Counted from the first letter of the stretch, positions 1 through 11,624 are shown. The stretch is DNA of 64,000 nt from Enterobacteriaceae bacterium LSJC7 (GCA_000302695.1 AMFN01000014.1:248001-312000), one strand, 5' to 3'. Notes: generated by a model not told the origin, from the letters alone. Made by a program: numbers and translations.

Positions 1-810
1 GAACAGGTGCTGTACGAAGAAGCCAATCCGGCCGGGGAAGTTACCATCGGTATGGTCGGCAAGTACATTGAGCTGCCGGACGCGTATAAGTCTGTGATTG
101 AAGCGCTCAAGCACGGCGGGCTGAAGAACCGTCAGACGGTGAACATCCGCCTGATTGACTCTCAGGACGTTGAAACACGTGGCGTAGACGTGCTCAAAGG
201 GCTTGATGCGATTCTGATTCCGGGCGGCTTTGGCTACCGCGGCGTGGAAGGCAAAATTGCCACCGCCCGCTATGCCCGTGAAAACAATATTCCTTTCCTG
301 GGCATATGCCTGGGGATGCAGGTGGCACTGATTGAGTTTGCCCGCAATGTGGCGGGAATGGCAGACGCCAACTCAACTGAATTTGTGCCAGACTGTAAGT
401 ACCCGGTGGTCGCACTGATCACCGATTGGCGTGACGAAGAAGGCAATGTCGAAGTGCGTTCTGAGAAGAGCGATCTCGGCGGCACCATGCGCCTTGGCGC
501 ACAGCAGTGCCAGTTAACCGATAATAGCCTGGTGCGCCAGCTGTACGGTGAGTCGACCATTACTGAACGTCACCGCCATCGCTACGAAGTCAACAACCTG
601 CTGTTGAAACAGATTGAAGCTGCGGGTCTGCGTGTAGCAGGCCGCTCCGGGGACGATCAGCTAGTTGAGATTGTTGAGGTGGTGAACCATCCGTGGTTTG
701 TTGCCTGCCAGTTCCACCCGGAATTTACGTCGACGCCGCGTGACGGGCACCCGCTGTTTGCAGGCTTTGTGAAAGCCGCGAGCGAGTACCAGAAACGCCA
801 GGAGAAGTAA
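1..810 (+). CDS. pyrG: CTP synthase, C-terminal part (cut by window start)
   Basis: Makes CTP from UTP, ATP and glutamine in the cytoplasm. Only the last 269 codons are present, open from base 1; they cover the class I glutamine amidotransferase domain. The nucleophile cysteine lies in GICLGMQ (codon at 307-309), and the His/Glu pair lies in CQFHPEF near 705-725. The sequence tracks the E. coli protein almost residue for residue to its end. The N-terminal synthetase domain is outside the window. It lies upstream of eno on the same strand, as in E. coli, with a 195-base gap. Identity is certain; only the missing start is unknown. Confidence 0.98.
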   Translation, partial: EQVLYEEANPAGEVTIGMVGKYIELPDAYKSVIEALKHGGLKNRQTVNIRLIDSQDVETRGVDVLKGLDAILIPGGFGYRGVEGKIATARYARENNIPFLGICLGMQVALIEFARNVAGMADANSTEFVPDCKYPVVALITDWRDEEGNVEVRSEKSDLGGTMRLGAQQCQLTDNSLVRQLYGESTITERHRHRYEVNNLLLKQIEAAGLRVAGRSGDDQLVEIVEVVNHPWFVACQFHPEFTSTPRDGHPLFAGFVKAASEYQKRQEK

Positions 811-1005
811 GAAAAAAGTTAGCAACGGCAGTGCGGTAGTTTTTGCTACAGCGTCTTTGTATGCCGCTATTAGCCGGTGAAAATACCCTGAGCGCAGACG
901 TTCACGGTGATAAACGGGTTAAGGCAGCACAGGGCGCAGGGGAATGTGAAGGGCTGCACTGTTGTCCAGAGTTTTAGTTTAACTAGTGACTTGAGGAAAA
1001 CCTAA

Positions 1006-2304
<1,299 letters not shown>

Positions 2305-2327
2305 TCGTCTGACGTTTTGAACGCGTT

Positions 2328-2354
2328 AAAAAACCCGCCTCGGCGGGTTTTTTT
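2328..2354 (+). terminator. Intrinsic terminator after eno
   Basis: A GC-rich hairpin (AACCCGCC pairing with GGCGGGTT) is flanked by a run of A on the left and seven T on the right, 24 bases after the eno stop. The A/T symmetry would let it also stop transcripts arriving from the minus strand. Confidence 0.93.
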
Positions 2355-2453
2355 ATGGCTATTATCTGGCGTGATTGCGGGCAGTCGGGTGCTGATGCAA
2401 GCCTGTTTTCATCGGGGGTTTTAGTCGCCGTCATCGTGCCATATCCTTCCTGA

Positions 2454-3563
2454 TTACCAGCGCCCCGAAGCACCGCCACCGCCGCTGCTGCCACCACCGC
2501 CGTTAAATCCACCTGACGAGCCGCCGCCGCCTTTACCGCCGGAAGAACCGCGGAAAATCAGTATGATTCTCGCGATAAAAACGACTATTTCATACGCGAC
2601 CTTCAGACTACGAAAAGCAGGCCCGTCTGGCATATCCGCTGCGGCGAGGACAAACCAGACTGTCATTACAAGTCCTAAGATGATTAAGCCGGGTTCGACG
2701 AACTCTGACAGGGTTAAATGCCAGTAAATAACGATGAGAGCACCTACTGCAATACCGGCGATAATTCCCGTTATGGCTGAGAAATAGCGCCGGGCAAGCC
2801 AGGGCAGAGCAAAGCTTGCGGCAATCCAGCTCAGGAAAAACAGCAGATGCAGGCGGTTGGGGTTTTCAACCGGTGGGCGTTTTATTTTGGGCTGAGAAAC
2901 ACTGGCTTTCTCAGGAGAAGAGGCGATGAATCGTGAAACGCCAGATTCTTTTTCCTGAACACGTGGTGGTTCTGGCTGGTAAACAGGGGCGGTATTATTG
3001 TGTGCGGAGTCCGGCCGGGAAGCACCAGACTGGAGGGCAGGCGGCGCGTTAGTGAAGGGTTGTGTCGATTGAATGCCAACACCTGCTAAACGAATGCCAG
3101 TATTGATCCCCTCCATCAGACTATTATGATGAAACCCGTACTGGCTGCTACTGCGAGTAGAGCTTGAGAATTGTGCGCCAGACGTTGAGACATATCCTCG
3201 TTCTATATGAGCCCACTTTTCTGACCAGTTGAGTAGCAGCAGTATGTCATTATCTTTGTTTTCATGCGCCAGATTGAAGCTATTGAACGCATTGAGGGCA
3301 TAGTTATCAATACTCTCTTCGCCCGTTGTATTAACCACCAGAACCACGAGTTTGCGTCCCTTATTCTTATTGAATAAAGAGAGGCTACTGATGATGTTTT
3401 CTCTTTCACTGGCTGTGAGCAGACCTGTGGTATCCATTAGCCATTGTTGCGGTTTTGAATCTATTACAAACTCAGCTTTGCCGCAGAGCGGCCAGAGAAC
3501 AAGCCAACATAACAGCAGCCTTACAAAGGCACTGCGGTTAATTAAAGTCGATATCATAAACAT
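2454..3563 (-). CDS. ygcG: TPM-domain membrane protein (YgcG-like)
   Basis: Function is not known. The 369-residue product starts with a hydrophobic signal region (about 10-30), then a TPM domain (about 35-150, starting around FVIDSKPQQWLMDTTGLL), which in relatives is a periplasmic fold linked to membrane protein assembly or repair. A low-complexity linker follows, then about three membrane spans (roughly 225-320), and a tail made almost only of Gly and Ser, typical of the family. E. coli keeps a ygcG gene between eno and queE, so position supports the name. Its start overlaps the end of lemA by 26 bases, suggesting coupled translation. No good ribosome site precedes either candidate ATG (3563 or 3557). 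Confidence 0.8.
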   Translation of the reverse strand: MFMISTLINRSAFVRLLLCWLVLWPLCGKAEFVIDSKPQQWLMDTTGLLTASERENIISSLSLFNKNKGRKLVVLVVNTTGEESIDNYALNAFNSFNLAHENKDNDILLLLNWSEKWAHIERGYVSTSGAQFSSSTRSSSQYGFHHNSLMEGINTGIRLAGVGIQSTQPFTNAPPALQSGASRPDSAHNNTAPVYQPEPPRVQEKESGVSRFIASSPEKASVSQPKIKRPPVENPNRLHLLFFLSWIAASFALPWLARRYFSAITGIIAGIAVGALIVIYWHLTLSEFVEPGLIILGLVMTVWFVLAAADMPDGPAFRSLKVAYEIVVFIARIILIFRGSSGGKGGGGSSGGFNGGGGSSGGGGASGRW

Positions 3564-4122
3564 ACAGCGTCTCAGTCGGTGCTATTGCAATCTGGTTTAG
3601 TCTGGGGGAATAGTTCATCGCGCGGGCGAGGAACACGGTGGGGAATTGGCGCATATGCAAGTTGTAATTCTTAATAGCCTCAGCATGCCTGTCCCGCGCT
3701 ACATTTATTCGATTAGTGCTGCTTTCAAGCTGGACCAGCAGGTTCAGGAACTGTTGGTCGGTGCTCAGGCCGCGATGCTGTGCCGACAGCGCCAGTGTCT
3801 CATTCAATGCCTGCGATAAATCAACCTGCGCTTCCTGCCAATGGATAATAAATGCGGGGCTGTCGGAAGGCGCGGTTAGTTGCTGCGCTGCCTGGCTGGC
3901 TTTGTCGTTCGCCTGCTCCAGCAAAGCCAGCGTTTGGGGATCGTCACAGGCGTAGTTTTTCACCACGCTGATAAGTTCGGGAATTAAATCAATGCGACGC
4001 TGGTACTGGTTAATCACCTCATACCAGGTAATAACGCTTTGCCTGTCATAGCGCTCAATTGAGGTGAAGCGACAGCCGCTGAGCGTAAAGGCAATAAATA
4101 AGGCAAAAAACAAGCGCAGCAC
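3538..4122 (-). CDS. LemA-family lipoprotein
   Basis: A 194-residue protein with an N-terminal hydrophobic segment ending in a lipobox (TLSGC, Cys17), so probably a lipoprotein. The rest is mostly helical and contains the family signature WYEVINQYQRRIDLIPELI followed by VVKNYA. LemA proteins have no settled function but are often encoded beside TPM-domain proteins, as here with the downstream ygcG-like gene. The two genes overlap and probably form one two-gene operon transcribed away from queE. I know of no lemA at this position in E. coli K-12, so it may be an accessory gain or an ancestral gene lost there. Confidence 0.85.
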   Translation of the reverse strand: MLRLFFALFIAFTLSGCRFTSIERYDRQSVITWYEVINQYQRRIDLIPELISVVKNYACDDPQTLALLEQANDKASQAAQQLTAPSDSPAFIIHWQEAQVDLSQALNETLALSAQHRGLSTDQQFLNLLVQLESSTNRINVARDRHAEAIKNYNLHMRQFPTVFLARAMNYSPRLNQIAIAPTETLYVYDIDFN

Positions 4123-4335
4123 AATCAGTCCTTATGTCGGCCAAAAGTTGTCTTAAAAAAGGAAATAAAAAGAGGCATGATACGTGATTTCTTCGGGAGT
4201 AAGTTAATCCTTATCAATAAGATAGCGCTGATAGTAAGCATTGAAATGTGATTGCGCAGGTAAGCGTTATTTGACGGGCATGATCCTGTTCGTCAGATCT
4301 GCGATAATACCTTTTTCACGGCAGACAGGTTTCTT

Positions 4336-5007
4336 ATGCAGTACCCGATTAACGAGATGTTCCAGACGCTTCAGGGTGAAGGCTATTTCACCGGCGTGCC
4401 CGCTATTTTCATTCGTCTACAAGGCTGTCCGGTTGGCTGCTCATGGTGTGATACCAAACATACCTGGGATAAGCTTGCCGATCGCGAAGTCTCGTTATTC
4501 AGCGTGCTGGCAAAGACCCGCGAAAGCGACAAATGGGGCAGCGCCAGCCCCGAGGATCTGCTCGCTGTGATTGGCCGTCAGGGTTATACCGCGCGCCATG
4601 TGGTGATCACCGGCGGTGAGCCGTGTATACATGACCTGAGTGCGCTTACTGAATTGCTCGAAAAGAACGGCTTCAGCTGCCAGATTGAAACCAGCGGCAC
4701 GCATGAGGTGCGCTGTAGCGCGTCTACCTGGGTGACGGTATCGCCTAAGGTGAATATGCGCGGCGGTTATGATGTGCTGGCTCAGGCACTGGTTCGTGCC
4801 GACGAAATTAAGCATCCGGTTGGTCGCGTGCGTGATATTGAAGCGCTGGATGCGTTGCTCGCTACGCTCAACGACGACAAAAAGCGCATTATTGCGCTAC
4901 AGCCAATAAGCCAGAAAGATGACGCAACGCGCCTGTGTATCGAAACCTGCATTGCACGCAACTGGCGGCTTTCCATGCAAACTCACAAGTACCTCAATAT
5001 TGCCTGA
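4336..5007 (+). CDS. queE: 7-carboxy-7-deazaguanine synthase
   Basis: Radical SAM enzyme that rearranges 6-carboxytetrahydropterin to 7-carboxy-7-deazaguanine, a step in making preQ0 and queuosine for tRNA. The protein is 223 residues. The cluster motif is the short QueE form CPVGCSWC, with Cys31, Cys35 and Cys38 (CxxxCxxC). The GGEP SAM-contact motif follows at about residue 93. It acts just after the product of queD, which lies 1.6 kb downstream on the other strand. Confidence 0.96.
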   Translation: MQYPINEMFQTLQGEGYFTGVPAIFIRLQGCPVGCSWCDTKHTWDKLADREVSLFSVLAKTRESDKWGSASPEDLLAVIGRQGYTARHVVITGGEPCIHDLSALTELLEKNGFSCQIETSGTHEVRCSASTWVTVSPKVNMRGGYDVLAQALVRADEIKHPVGRVRDIEALDALLATLNDDKKRIIALQPISQKDDATRLCIETCIARNWRLSMQTHKYLNIA

Positions 5008-5086
5008 TTTGCGATGCCAAATTCCCTGCCAGCGGTGATAGAATCCTCCCAAAATAAAGGGATGACTTTACACTGGCAGGGATTTC

Positions 5087-6412
5087 ATGAAATACGTTTC
5101 ATTACCGCATAATCAGAACACCGTCGGTTGGCCGCTGCCGCCGAAACCTCCATCGACCTCCTCTCCGCTTACGGGGCAAATTCGTGCCGACTGGGCCGTT
5201 ATTGGCGCAGGCTACGCCGGGCTGGCGTTTGCCCGTACGCTGGCAATGCTCAAGCCAGACTTACACATCGTGGTGCTGGATGCCGCCAGCACGGCCTGGG
5301 ATGGTTCCGCAGGACGCAACTCTGGTTTTGTTATTGGCCTGCCGCACAACATTGGCAGTTCAATGGCTGAGCTTAAAAAAGCGCAAACGTGGCGCAACCT
5401 GTTACAGGCGGGCATTGATAGCCTGTGGGAGCAGGTGGAAGCCAATGCGATTAGCTGCGACTGGGAAAGCGCCGGGAAATATCATTGCCAGGTGGCCGAA
5501 GGTAACGATGCGGTACTGAAAACCTATCGTGAAAGCCTGGAGCGCATCGAAGAGCCGTATGAGGAGCTGGAGTGCGAGGCGCTCACCGAGCGGCTGGGCA
5601 GCGGTTTCTGGCATAAAGGGATTTTCACGCCGGGTACTATTCTGGTGAACCCGGCGCGCCTGATTAGCGGGCTGGCTGGCGCACTACCAAAAAACGTCAC
5701 GCTATATCATGACACGCCCGCGCTGGCGATGCGCACCGGTAAGGATACGCAGATTTTCACGCCGCAGGGAGAGGTGTTCGCAGACCAGGTCATGCTGGCG
5801 ACCAACGCACTGTCGCCGGAGCTGATGCCGGGGCTGTTCCGCCGCCAGGCGTCGATGGCGACCTTTGCAAGCCTCACACAGCCGTTTACCGTACAGCAGA
5901 TGGTCAGACTGCCGCGTGAGATGCGCAGCTGGGGGCTGACGCCGGTCAACGCGATTGCGGGGGCGACAGTGCGCTTTACCTCAGACAGACGTTTTTTAAT
6001 TCGCCAGCACGTTATCCCGGCGCTGCGCGGCGGGGTCAGCAGCGAGCAAACGCGCCACGCGGCCCGTTTACATCGCAAATTGTTCAGCCGCATGTATCCA
6101 CAGCTTGGCGGTGATGTAACGCTGGCAAAAACCTGGTCTGGCACCATTAGCGTAACGCGCAATGGCGCGCCGCTGTGGGGTAAAGTCGGGCGCAATATCT
6201 ATACCGCCGCGGGCTGTAATGGCGCGGGCATTTCACGCCAGACCATTGCGGGTGAACTGTTGGCCCACTACGTGATGAAGCAGGATCATCCGCTGATTGG
6301 CGATATGCTGGCCGTAGGGCGCGCTAATGTGCTGCCGCCATCGCCGCTGCTCAATGCCGCCGTGTCGGTGTCATTGATGAAGGAACGCTGGGTAGGTCGC
6401 AAAGAAGCCTAG
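5087..6412 (+). CDS. FAD-dependent amine/amino-acid oxidoreductase (OrdL/PuuB-like)
   Basis: A 441-residue member of the D-amino-acid oxidase (DAO) family. The Rossmann FAD site VIGAGYAGL lies at about residues 38-46, followed by GRNSGFVIGLPHN near 77-89, a pattern seen in gamma-glutamylputrescine oxidase relatives. The C-terminal half carries the usual WSGTISVTRNGAPLWG segment and the GCNGAGIS motif that contacts FAD. The substrate cannot be told from sequence; polyamine- or amino-acid-derived amines are likely. It lies alone between queE and queD with its own upstream region (5008-5086), and a strong hairpin follows. In E. coli K-12 this gap holds other genes, so this is an accessory slot. 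Confidence 0.78.
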   Translation: MKYVSLPHNQNTVGWPLPPKPPSTSSPLTGQIRADWAVIGAGYAGLAFARTLAMLKPDLHIVVLDAASTAWDGSAGRNSGFVIGLPHNIGSSMAELKKAQTWRNLLQAGIDSLWEQVEANAISCDWESAGKYHCQVAEGNDAVLKTYRESLERIEEPYEELECEALTERLGSGFWHKGIFTPGTILVNPARLISGLAGALPKNVTLYHDTPALAMRTGKDTQIFTPQGEVFADQVMLATNALSPELMPGLFRRQASMATFASLTQPFTVQQMVRLPREMRSWGLTPVNAIAGATVRFTSDRRFLIRQHVIPALRGGVSSEQTRHAARLHRKLFSRMYPQLGGDVTLAKTWSGTISVTRNGAPLWGKVGRNIYTAAGCNGAGISRQTIAGELLAHYVMKQDHPLIGDMLAVGRANVLPPSPLLNAAVSVSLMKERWVGRKEA

Positions 6413-6482
6413 ATCCCAGGCACCAAAACTGCCCGCAAGTGGCCGTAATGGCGCTGTGGGCAAGAGATATCCCTTTCAGTAT

Positions 6483-6515
6483 TTTCACACGGGCAGAAGT
6501 GTTGCCCGTGTGAAA
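6483..6515 (+). terminator. Perfect 13-bp hairpin after the FAD oxidoreductase
   Basis: TTTCACACGGGCA pairs exactly with TGCCCGTGTGAAA across a 7-base loop. There is no T run, so it is either a weak or Rho-assisted stop or an mRNA-end stabiliser. It lies between the convergent oxidoreductase and queD genes and could serve both. Confidence 0.6.
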
Positions 6516-6604
6516 TATCCTCAGCCGTCATTGATTGTTAAAACGAAGAGCAGCAGTGGGCGGTGCCAGCAGGATAGCGGCTACCCTGTTGTCTGGTGGT
6601 AGCG

Positions 6605-6967
6605 TTATTCGCCCCGGTAAATGCAGCCAGCGGTACAGGTTTCTTTGACCATCACCGCGCTAAGTTCAGGCAGCACCGGTTTCATCTGTTGCCAGATCCA
6701 GGCGGCGAGCACTTCGCTGGTTGGGTTTTCAAGGCCTGGGATGTCGTTAAGATAATGGTGATCCAGGCGCTCCCACGTTGGCTTAAACGCCGCTTTCAGT
6801 TCAGCAAAATCAATAACCCAGCCAGTATGGGCATCCACCTCACCGGTCACTTCCAGGCGCACCATAAAAGAGTGGCCGTGTAGCCGACCGCATTTATGGC
6901 CCTGTGGTACGTGAGGCAGGCGGTGAGCGGCTTCAAAAGTGAAATCTTTAAACAGAGTGGTAGACAT
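6605..6967 (-). CDS. queD: 6-carboxytetrahydropterin synthase
   Basis: Converts dihydroneopterin triphosphate to 6-carboxytetrahydropterin, the substrate of QueE in the queuosine route. The protein is 120 residues of the PTPS fold. Zinc ligands are His15, His30 and His32 (the latter two in RLHGHSF), and the catalytic Cys26 is in HKCGRLHGH. The C-terminal [13 protein letters not shown] is the substrate-binding end. The gene diverges from cysJ, as in E. coli. Confidence 0.96.
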   Translation of the reverse strand: MSTTLFKDFTFEAAHRLPHVPQGHKCGRLHGHSFMVRLEVTGEVDAHTGWVIDFAELKAAFKPTWERLDHHYLNDIPGLENPTSEVLAAWIWQQMKPVLPELSAVMVKETCTAGCIYRGE

Positions 6968-7320
6968 GATGGGGTCTCAGTGTGACAAAAAACCGCCGCA
7001 TAGTAACGGAAATGGCTTTTTTTGGCATTAACTAAAACCGTCTTTACCTTTAAGGCTGCCGGTGGCACGAGCCTGACGTAGTTTATATTTTAAATATCAG
7101 TGGGTTAATTAACCTGTTTTAGCGCTATCGGTTAGCATTAAAAACGGTTAGTCAATTTGGTTATTTAATATTTCCAACCCTTCTTTAATTGTTATGATTC
7201 ACACCGTTAACCTTACTTTCACTTTTGTTATTTATCGCCTGGTGTCGGGTTCAGGCGCGTGACATGCACGCGTTTGTCGTTCGATCAGGGCGCTTTCTTG
7301 CTACTGGAACATAACGACGC
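6968..7320 (+). promoter_or_regulatory. queD-cysJ divergent control region
   Basis: No gene fits in this 353-base gap. It is AT-rich in the middle. A likely cysJ -10 is TATGAT at 7193-7198; the -35 region (around 7172) is poor, as is usual for promoters that need the activator CysB. The segment from about 7125 to 7198 closely resembles the E. coli cysJ promoter as I remember it. This leaves a cysJ leader of roughly 115 bases. I did not find a riboswitch. Confidence 0.55.
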
Positions 7321-9120
7321 ATGACGACACCGGTCCCACCTACCTCGCTGCTCCCGCTTAACCCGGAGCAGTTAGCGCGCCTGCAGGCTGCGACACATGA
7401 TTTTTCGCCCAACCAGCTGGCCTGGCTGTCTGGCTACTTCTGGGGAATGATTAACCAGCAGCCGGGTGCGGCTGCGCTTGCTGCGCCTGTTGAACAGGCG
7501 GTCGCGACGATTACGCTTTTATCTGCCTCCCAGACCGGTAACGCACGCCGCGTGGCCGAGCAGTTGCGTGACGATCTGCTGGCTGCACAGCTTAACGTGA
7601 CGCTGGTTAACGCTGGCGACTATAAATTCAAACAGATTGCCCAGGAAAAACTGCTGATAGTGGTCGCGTCAACGCAGGGTGAAGGTGAGCCTGCGGAAGA
7701 AGCCGTTGCGCTGCACAAATTCCTGTTTTCGAAAAAAGCCCCCACGCTCGCTGACACTGCCTTTGCCGTTTTTGGTCTTGGTGACACCTCTTATGAACAT
7801 TTCTGCCAGGCCGGCAAAGATTTTGACAGCAAACTGGCCGAACTGGGCGGTGAGCGTCTGCTGGACCGCGTGGATGCTGACGTGGAATACCAGAGCGCCG
7901 CACAAGCATGGCGCGAGCGCGTGGTTGAGGTGCTGAAAGCCCGGGCACCAAAAGCCACCAGCGTATCCAGTAGCGCCACGGGTGCGGTGAACGACATCTT
8001 CTCAAGCCCGTACACCAAAGAGGCGCCGCTGAGTGCCACGCTCTCTGTCAGTCAGAAAATCACCGGCCGCAACTCTGAAAAAGACGTGCGCCACATTGAA
8101 ATCGATTTGGCTGACTCAGGCCTGCGCTACCAGCCGGGCGATGCGCTCGGCGTGTGGTATCAGAACGACCCGGCGCTGGTGCAGGAGCTGGTGGAGCTGC
8201 TGTGGCTTAAGGGCGATGAAACCGTAGAGGTCGGTGGCAAAACACTGACGCTGTCAGAAGCGCTACAGTGGCACGTTGAGTTGACCGTTAACACCGCCAC
8301 TATCGTGGAAAACTACGCCACACTTACCCGTAACGATCAACTGCTGGAACTGGTGGGCGATAAGGCCAAATTGCAGCACTATGCGGCCACCACGCCGATT
8401 GTGGATATGGCGCGTTTTGCTCCTGCGCAGCTTGGCGCCCAGCAGTTAATAGACCTGCTGCGCCCGCTAACGCCGCGCCTGTACTCAATTGCCTCTTCCC
8501 AGCGCGAAGCAGAAAGTGAAGTGCATATTACCGTAGGCGTGGTGCGCTATGACATTGAAGGCCGTGCACGCAGCGGCGGCGCATCGGGCTTTCTGGCTGA
8601 CCGGCTGGAAGAGGACGGCGAAGTGCGTGTGTTCATTGAGCACAACGACAATTTCCGCCTGCCTGCCAACCCTGAGACGCCAGTGATTATGATTGGCCCG
8701 GGCACCGGCATTGCACCGTTTCGCGCCTTTATGCAGGAGCGTGAAGCGCAGGGCGCCAGTGGTAAAAACTGGCTTTTCTTCGGCAACCCGCATTTCACTG
8801 AAGACTTCCTGTATCAGGTGGAATGGCAGCGCTATGTCAAAGACGGCCTGCTAACGCGCATTGACCTGGCCTGGTCCAGAGACCAAAAAGAAAAAGTGTA
8901 CGTACAACATAAGCTGCGCGAACAGGGCGCAGAGCTGTGGCGCTGGATTAACGAGGGCGCACACATTTACGTTTGCGGCGACGCCAATCGCATGGCGAAA
9001 GACGTCGAGCAGGCGCTTGTGGAAGTGATTGCCGAATTTGGTGAAATGGATACCGAAACGGCGGATGAATTTTTAAGTGAGCTGCGCGTAGAGCGCCGTT
9101 ATCAGCGAGACGTCTACTAA
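7321..9120 (+). CDS. cysJ: Sulfite reductase flavoprotein subunit (alpha)
   Basis: Passes electrons from NADPH through FAD and FMN to CysI for reduction of sulfite to sulfide. The length is 599 residues, as in E. coli. The N-terminal flavodoxin domain (about 62-200) shows the FMN loop [12 protein letters not shown] and the STQGEGEP loop. The C-terminal ferredoxin-NADP-reductase part shows RLYSIASS (FAD) and [10 protein letters not shown] (NADPH). Its stop overlaps the cysI start in TAATG, so cysJ and cysI are translationally coupled in one cysJIH operon, expected to depend on CysB. Confidence 0.99.
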   Translation: MTTPVPPTSLLPLNPEQLARLQAATHDFSPNQLAWLSGYFWGMINQQPGAAALAAPVEQAVATITLLSASQTGNARRVAEQLRDDLLAAQLNVTLVNAGDYKFKQIAQEKLLIVVASTQGEGEPAEEAVALHKFLFSKKAPTLADTAFAVFGLGDTSYEHFCQAGKDFDSKLAELGGERLLDRVDADVEYQSAAQAWRERVVEVLKARAPKATSVSSSATGAVNDIFSSPYTKEAPLSATLSVSQKITGRNSEKDVRHIEIDLADSGLRYQPGDALGVWYQNDPALVQELVELLWLKGDETVEVGGKTLTLSEALQWHVELTVNTATIVENYATLTRNDQLLELVGDKAKLQHYAATTPIVDMARFAPAQLGAQQLIDLLRPLTPRLYSIASSQREAESEVHITVGVVRYDIEGRARSGGASGFLADRLEEDGEVRVFIEHNDNFRLPANPETPVIMIGPGTGIAPFRAFMQEREAQGASGKNWLFFGNPHFTEDFLYQVEWQRYVKDGLLTRIDLAWSRDQKEKVYVQHKLREQGAELWRWINEGAHIYVCGDANRMAKDVEQALVEVIAEFGEMDTETADEFLSELRVERRYQRDVY

Positions 9121-10832
9121 TGAGCGAAAAACATCCTGGACCTCTGGTGGTTGAAGGCAAACTGGCCGATGCCGAGCGCATGAAAGGGCAGAGCCATTAC
9201 CTGCGCGGCACCATTGCCGAAGATTTACACGACGGCCTGACCGGTGGCTTTAACGGCGACAACTTTCTGCTGATCCGCTTTCACGGCATGTATCAGCAGG
9301 ACGACCGCGATATCCGCGCCGAGCGCGTCGAGCAGAAGCTGGAGCCGCGTCACGCCATGATGCTGCGCTGCCGTTTGCCTGGCGGCATCATGACCACAAA
9401 GCAGTGGCAGGCGATTGATAAGTTTGCCGCGGACAACACCATTTACGGCAGCATTCGTCTGACCAACCGCCAGACCTTTCAGTTTCACGGCATTCTCAAA
9501 CATAACGTGAAACCGGCACACCAGATGCTGCATGAAGTGGGGCTGGACGCGCTGGCGACCGCCAACGACGTGAACCGCAACGTGCTGTGCACCTCGAACC
9601 CGATTGAATCGCAGCTGCATGCCGAGGCCTATGAGTGGGCGAAAAAGCTCTCTGAGCACCTGCTGCCGCGCACCCGCGCCTACGCCGAAATCTGGCTCGA
9701 CAAAGAAAAGGTCGCCACCACCGACGAGGAGCCGATTCTCGGGCCGACCTATCTGCCGCGTAAGTTTAAAACCACGGTCGTGGTGCCGCCGCAAAACGAC
9801 GTTGACCTGCATGCCAACGATATGAACTTCATCGCCATTGCCGAGAACGGCAAGCTGGTGGGCTTTAACCTGCTGGTAGGCGGCGGGCTGTCGGTTGAGC
9901 ACGGCAACAAGAAAACCTATGCCCGCACCGCCAGCGAGTTTGGTTATATCCCGCTAGAGCACACGCTGGCGGTTGCCGAAGCGGTGGTCACCACGCAGCG
10001 CGACTGGGGTAACCGTACCGACCGTAAAAATGCCAAAACCAAATACACGCTTGAGCGCGTGGGCGTGGAAACCTTTAAAGAAGAGGTGGAGCGTCGCGCG
10101 GGCATTAAATTTGCCCCGGTGCGCCCTTACGAATTTACCGGTCGCGGCGACCGGATTGGCTGGGTAAAAGGCATTGATGATAAATGGCACCTGACGCTGT
10201 TTATCGAAAACGGCCGTATTCTTGACTATCCGGGTAAGCCGCTGAAAACCGGCCTGCTGGAAATTGCCAAAGTACACAAAGGTGATTTCCGACTGACCGC
10301 TAACCAGAACCTGATTGTGGCGGGCGTGCCAGAAAAAGAGAAAGCGAAGATTGAAAAGCTGGCACGCGAGCACGGGCTGATGGCCGCCACAACGCCTCAG
10401 CGCGAGAACTCAATGGCCTGCGTCTCTTTTCCGACCTGCCCGCTGGCCATGGCCGAGGCAGAACGCTTCCTGCCACAGTTTGTTGATAAGGTGGAAGCGT
10501 TAATGACCAGTCACGGCGTGGGTGATGAGCACATTGTGCTGCGCGTCACCGGCTGCCCGAACGGCTGTGGGCGCGCCATGCTCGCCGAAATTGGCCTGGT
10601 GGGTAAAGCGCCAGGGCGCTATAACCTGCATCTCGGTGGCAACCGCATTGGCACGCGCATTCCGCGTATGTATCGCGAAAACATCACCGAGCCTGAAATT
10701 CTTGGCGCGATTGATGAACTGGTCGGGCGCTGGGCAAAGGAGCGTGAGGCAGGCGAAGGCTTTGGTGACTTCACCGTGCGGGCCGGCATTATTCGTCCGG
10801 TTCTCGATCCGGCTCGTGATTTCTGGGACTAA
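9120..10832 (+). CDS. cysI: Sulfite reductase hemoprotein subunit (beta)
   Basis: Catalytic subunit that reduces sulfite to sulfide with siroheme and a 4Fe-4S cluster. The length is 570 residues, identical to E. coli. Cluster cysteines fall in CVSFPTC (Cys434 and Cys440) and TGCPNGC (Cys479 and Cys483). The siroheme/sulfite-binding NRQTFQFHG segment is near residues 116-124. It partners with CysJ (start overlaps the cysJ stop by one base) and is followed 15 bases later by cysH. Confidence 0.99.
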   Translation: MSEKHPGPLVVEGKLADAERMKGQSHYLRGTIAEDLHDGLTGGFNGDNFLLIRFHGMYQQDDRDIRAERVEQKLEPRHAMMLRCRLPGGIMTTKQWQAIDKFAADNTIYGSIRLTNRQTFQFHGILKHNVKPAHQMLHEVGLDALATANDVNRNVLCTSNPIESQLHAEAYEWAKKLSEHLLPRTRAYAEIWLDKEKVATTDEEPILGPTYLPRKFKTTVVVPPQNDVDLHANDMNFIAIAENGKLVGFNLLVGGGLSVEHGNKKTYARTASEFGYIPLEHTLAVAEAVVTTQRDWGNRTDRKNAKTKYTLERVGVETFKEEVERRAGIKFAPVRPYEFTGRGDRIGWVKGIDDKWHLTLFIENGRILDYPGKPLKTGLLEIAKVHKGDFRLTANQNLIVAGVPEKEKAKIEKLAREHGLMAATTPQRENSMACVSFPTCPLAMAEAERFLPQFVDKVEALMTSHGVGDEHIVLRVTGCPNGCGRAMLAEIGLVGKAPGRYNLHLGGNRIGTRIPRMYRENITEPEILGAIDELVGRWAKEREAGEGFGDFTVRAGIIRPVLDPARDFWD

Positions 10833-10847
10833 CCACCGGGAGCGACA

Positions 10848-11582
10848 ATGAGTGAACTCAGTTTGCAGGCGCTGAATGCGCTGACTAAAGAAGAACGCCA
10901 GCAGGCGCTGGCGCAAACCAACACAAAGCTTGAAGGCATGACGGCGCAGGAGCGCGTTATCTGGGGGCTGGATAACCTGCCTGGCGAATTTGTGCTGTCC
11001 TCAAGCTTCGGGATCCAGGCGGCGGTGTGTCTGCACCTGGTGACGCGCGAACGCCCGGATATTCCGGTTATCCTCACCGATACTGGTTATCTGTTCCCGG
11101 AAACCTACCGCTTTATTGATGAGCTGACCGAAAAACTCGGCCTGAATCTGCGCGTGTACCGCGCAGCCGAAAGCCCGGCCTGGCAGGAGGCGCGCTACGG
11201 CAAGCTGTGGGAGCAGGGCGTAGAAGGCATTGAGCGCTACAACGACATCAACAAAGTCGAGCCAATGAACCGTGCGCTGGCAGACCTTAATGCGCAAACC
11301 TGGTTTGCCGGGCTGCGCCGCGACCAGTCCGATAGCCGGGCCAGCCTGCCGGTGCTCGGCGTGCAGCGCGGCGTGTTCAAGCTGTTGCCGATTATCGACT
11401 GGGACAACCGCACGGTGTATCAGTACCTGACGCAACACGGACTGAAATATCACCCGCTGTGGGATGAAGGCTATCTGTCGGTGGGGGATACTCACACCAC
11501 GCGCAAATGGGAGCCGGGTATGGCAGAAGAAGAAACCCGCTTCTTTGGGCTTAAGCGTGAGTGCGGACTGCACGAAGGCTGA
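10848..11582 (+). CDS. cysH: Phosphoadenylylsulfate (PAPS) reductase
   Basis: Reduces PAPS to sulfite with thioredoxin, feeding CysJI encoded just upstream. The protein is 244 residues, the E. coli length. The PP-loop-like region is [11 protein letters not shown] (about 49-59). The catalytic cysteine is Cys239 in the C-terminal ECGLHEG motif. It lacks the extra cysteine pairs that carry an iron-sulfur cluster in plant-type enzymes. The start is preceded by CCGGGAGCGACA. It is the last gene of the cysJIH operon and converges on iap. Confidence 0.98.
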   Translation: MSELSLQALNALTKEERQQALAQTNTKLEGMTAQERVIWGLDNLPGEFVLSSSFGIQAAVCLHLVTRERPDIPVILTDTGYLFPETYRFIDELTEKLGLNLRVYRAAESPAWQEARYGKLWEQGVEGIERYNDINKVEPMNRALADLNAQTWFAGLRRDQSDSRASLPVLGVQRGVFKLLPIIDWDNRTVYQYLTQHGLKYHPLWDEGYLSVGDTHTTRKWEPGMAEEETRFFGLKRECGLHEG

Positions 11583-11589
11583 TGACAAG

Positions 11590-11610
11590 GCGGGCGCGTA
11601 AGGCGCCCGC
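11590..11610. terminator. Hairpin between convergent cysH and iap
   Basis: GCGGGCGC pairs with GCGCCCGC over a 5-base loop, 8 bases after the cysH stop. Very GC-rich, but with no T run on either side, so termination strength is uncertain. In E. coli K-12 the CRISPR-cas locus lies between cysH and iap; here only these 42 bases do. Confidence 0.55.
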
Positions 11611-11624
11611 TTGCCGAATAACGT

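Noticed and set aside
9225-9902. 225-codon open frame antisense to cysI, and similar long antisense frames in cysD, recA, rpoS and alaS
   Set aside because: Shadow frames of highly conserved genes. No domain or ribosome site.
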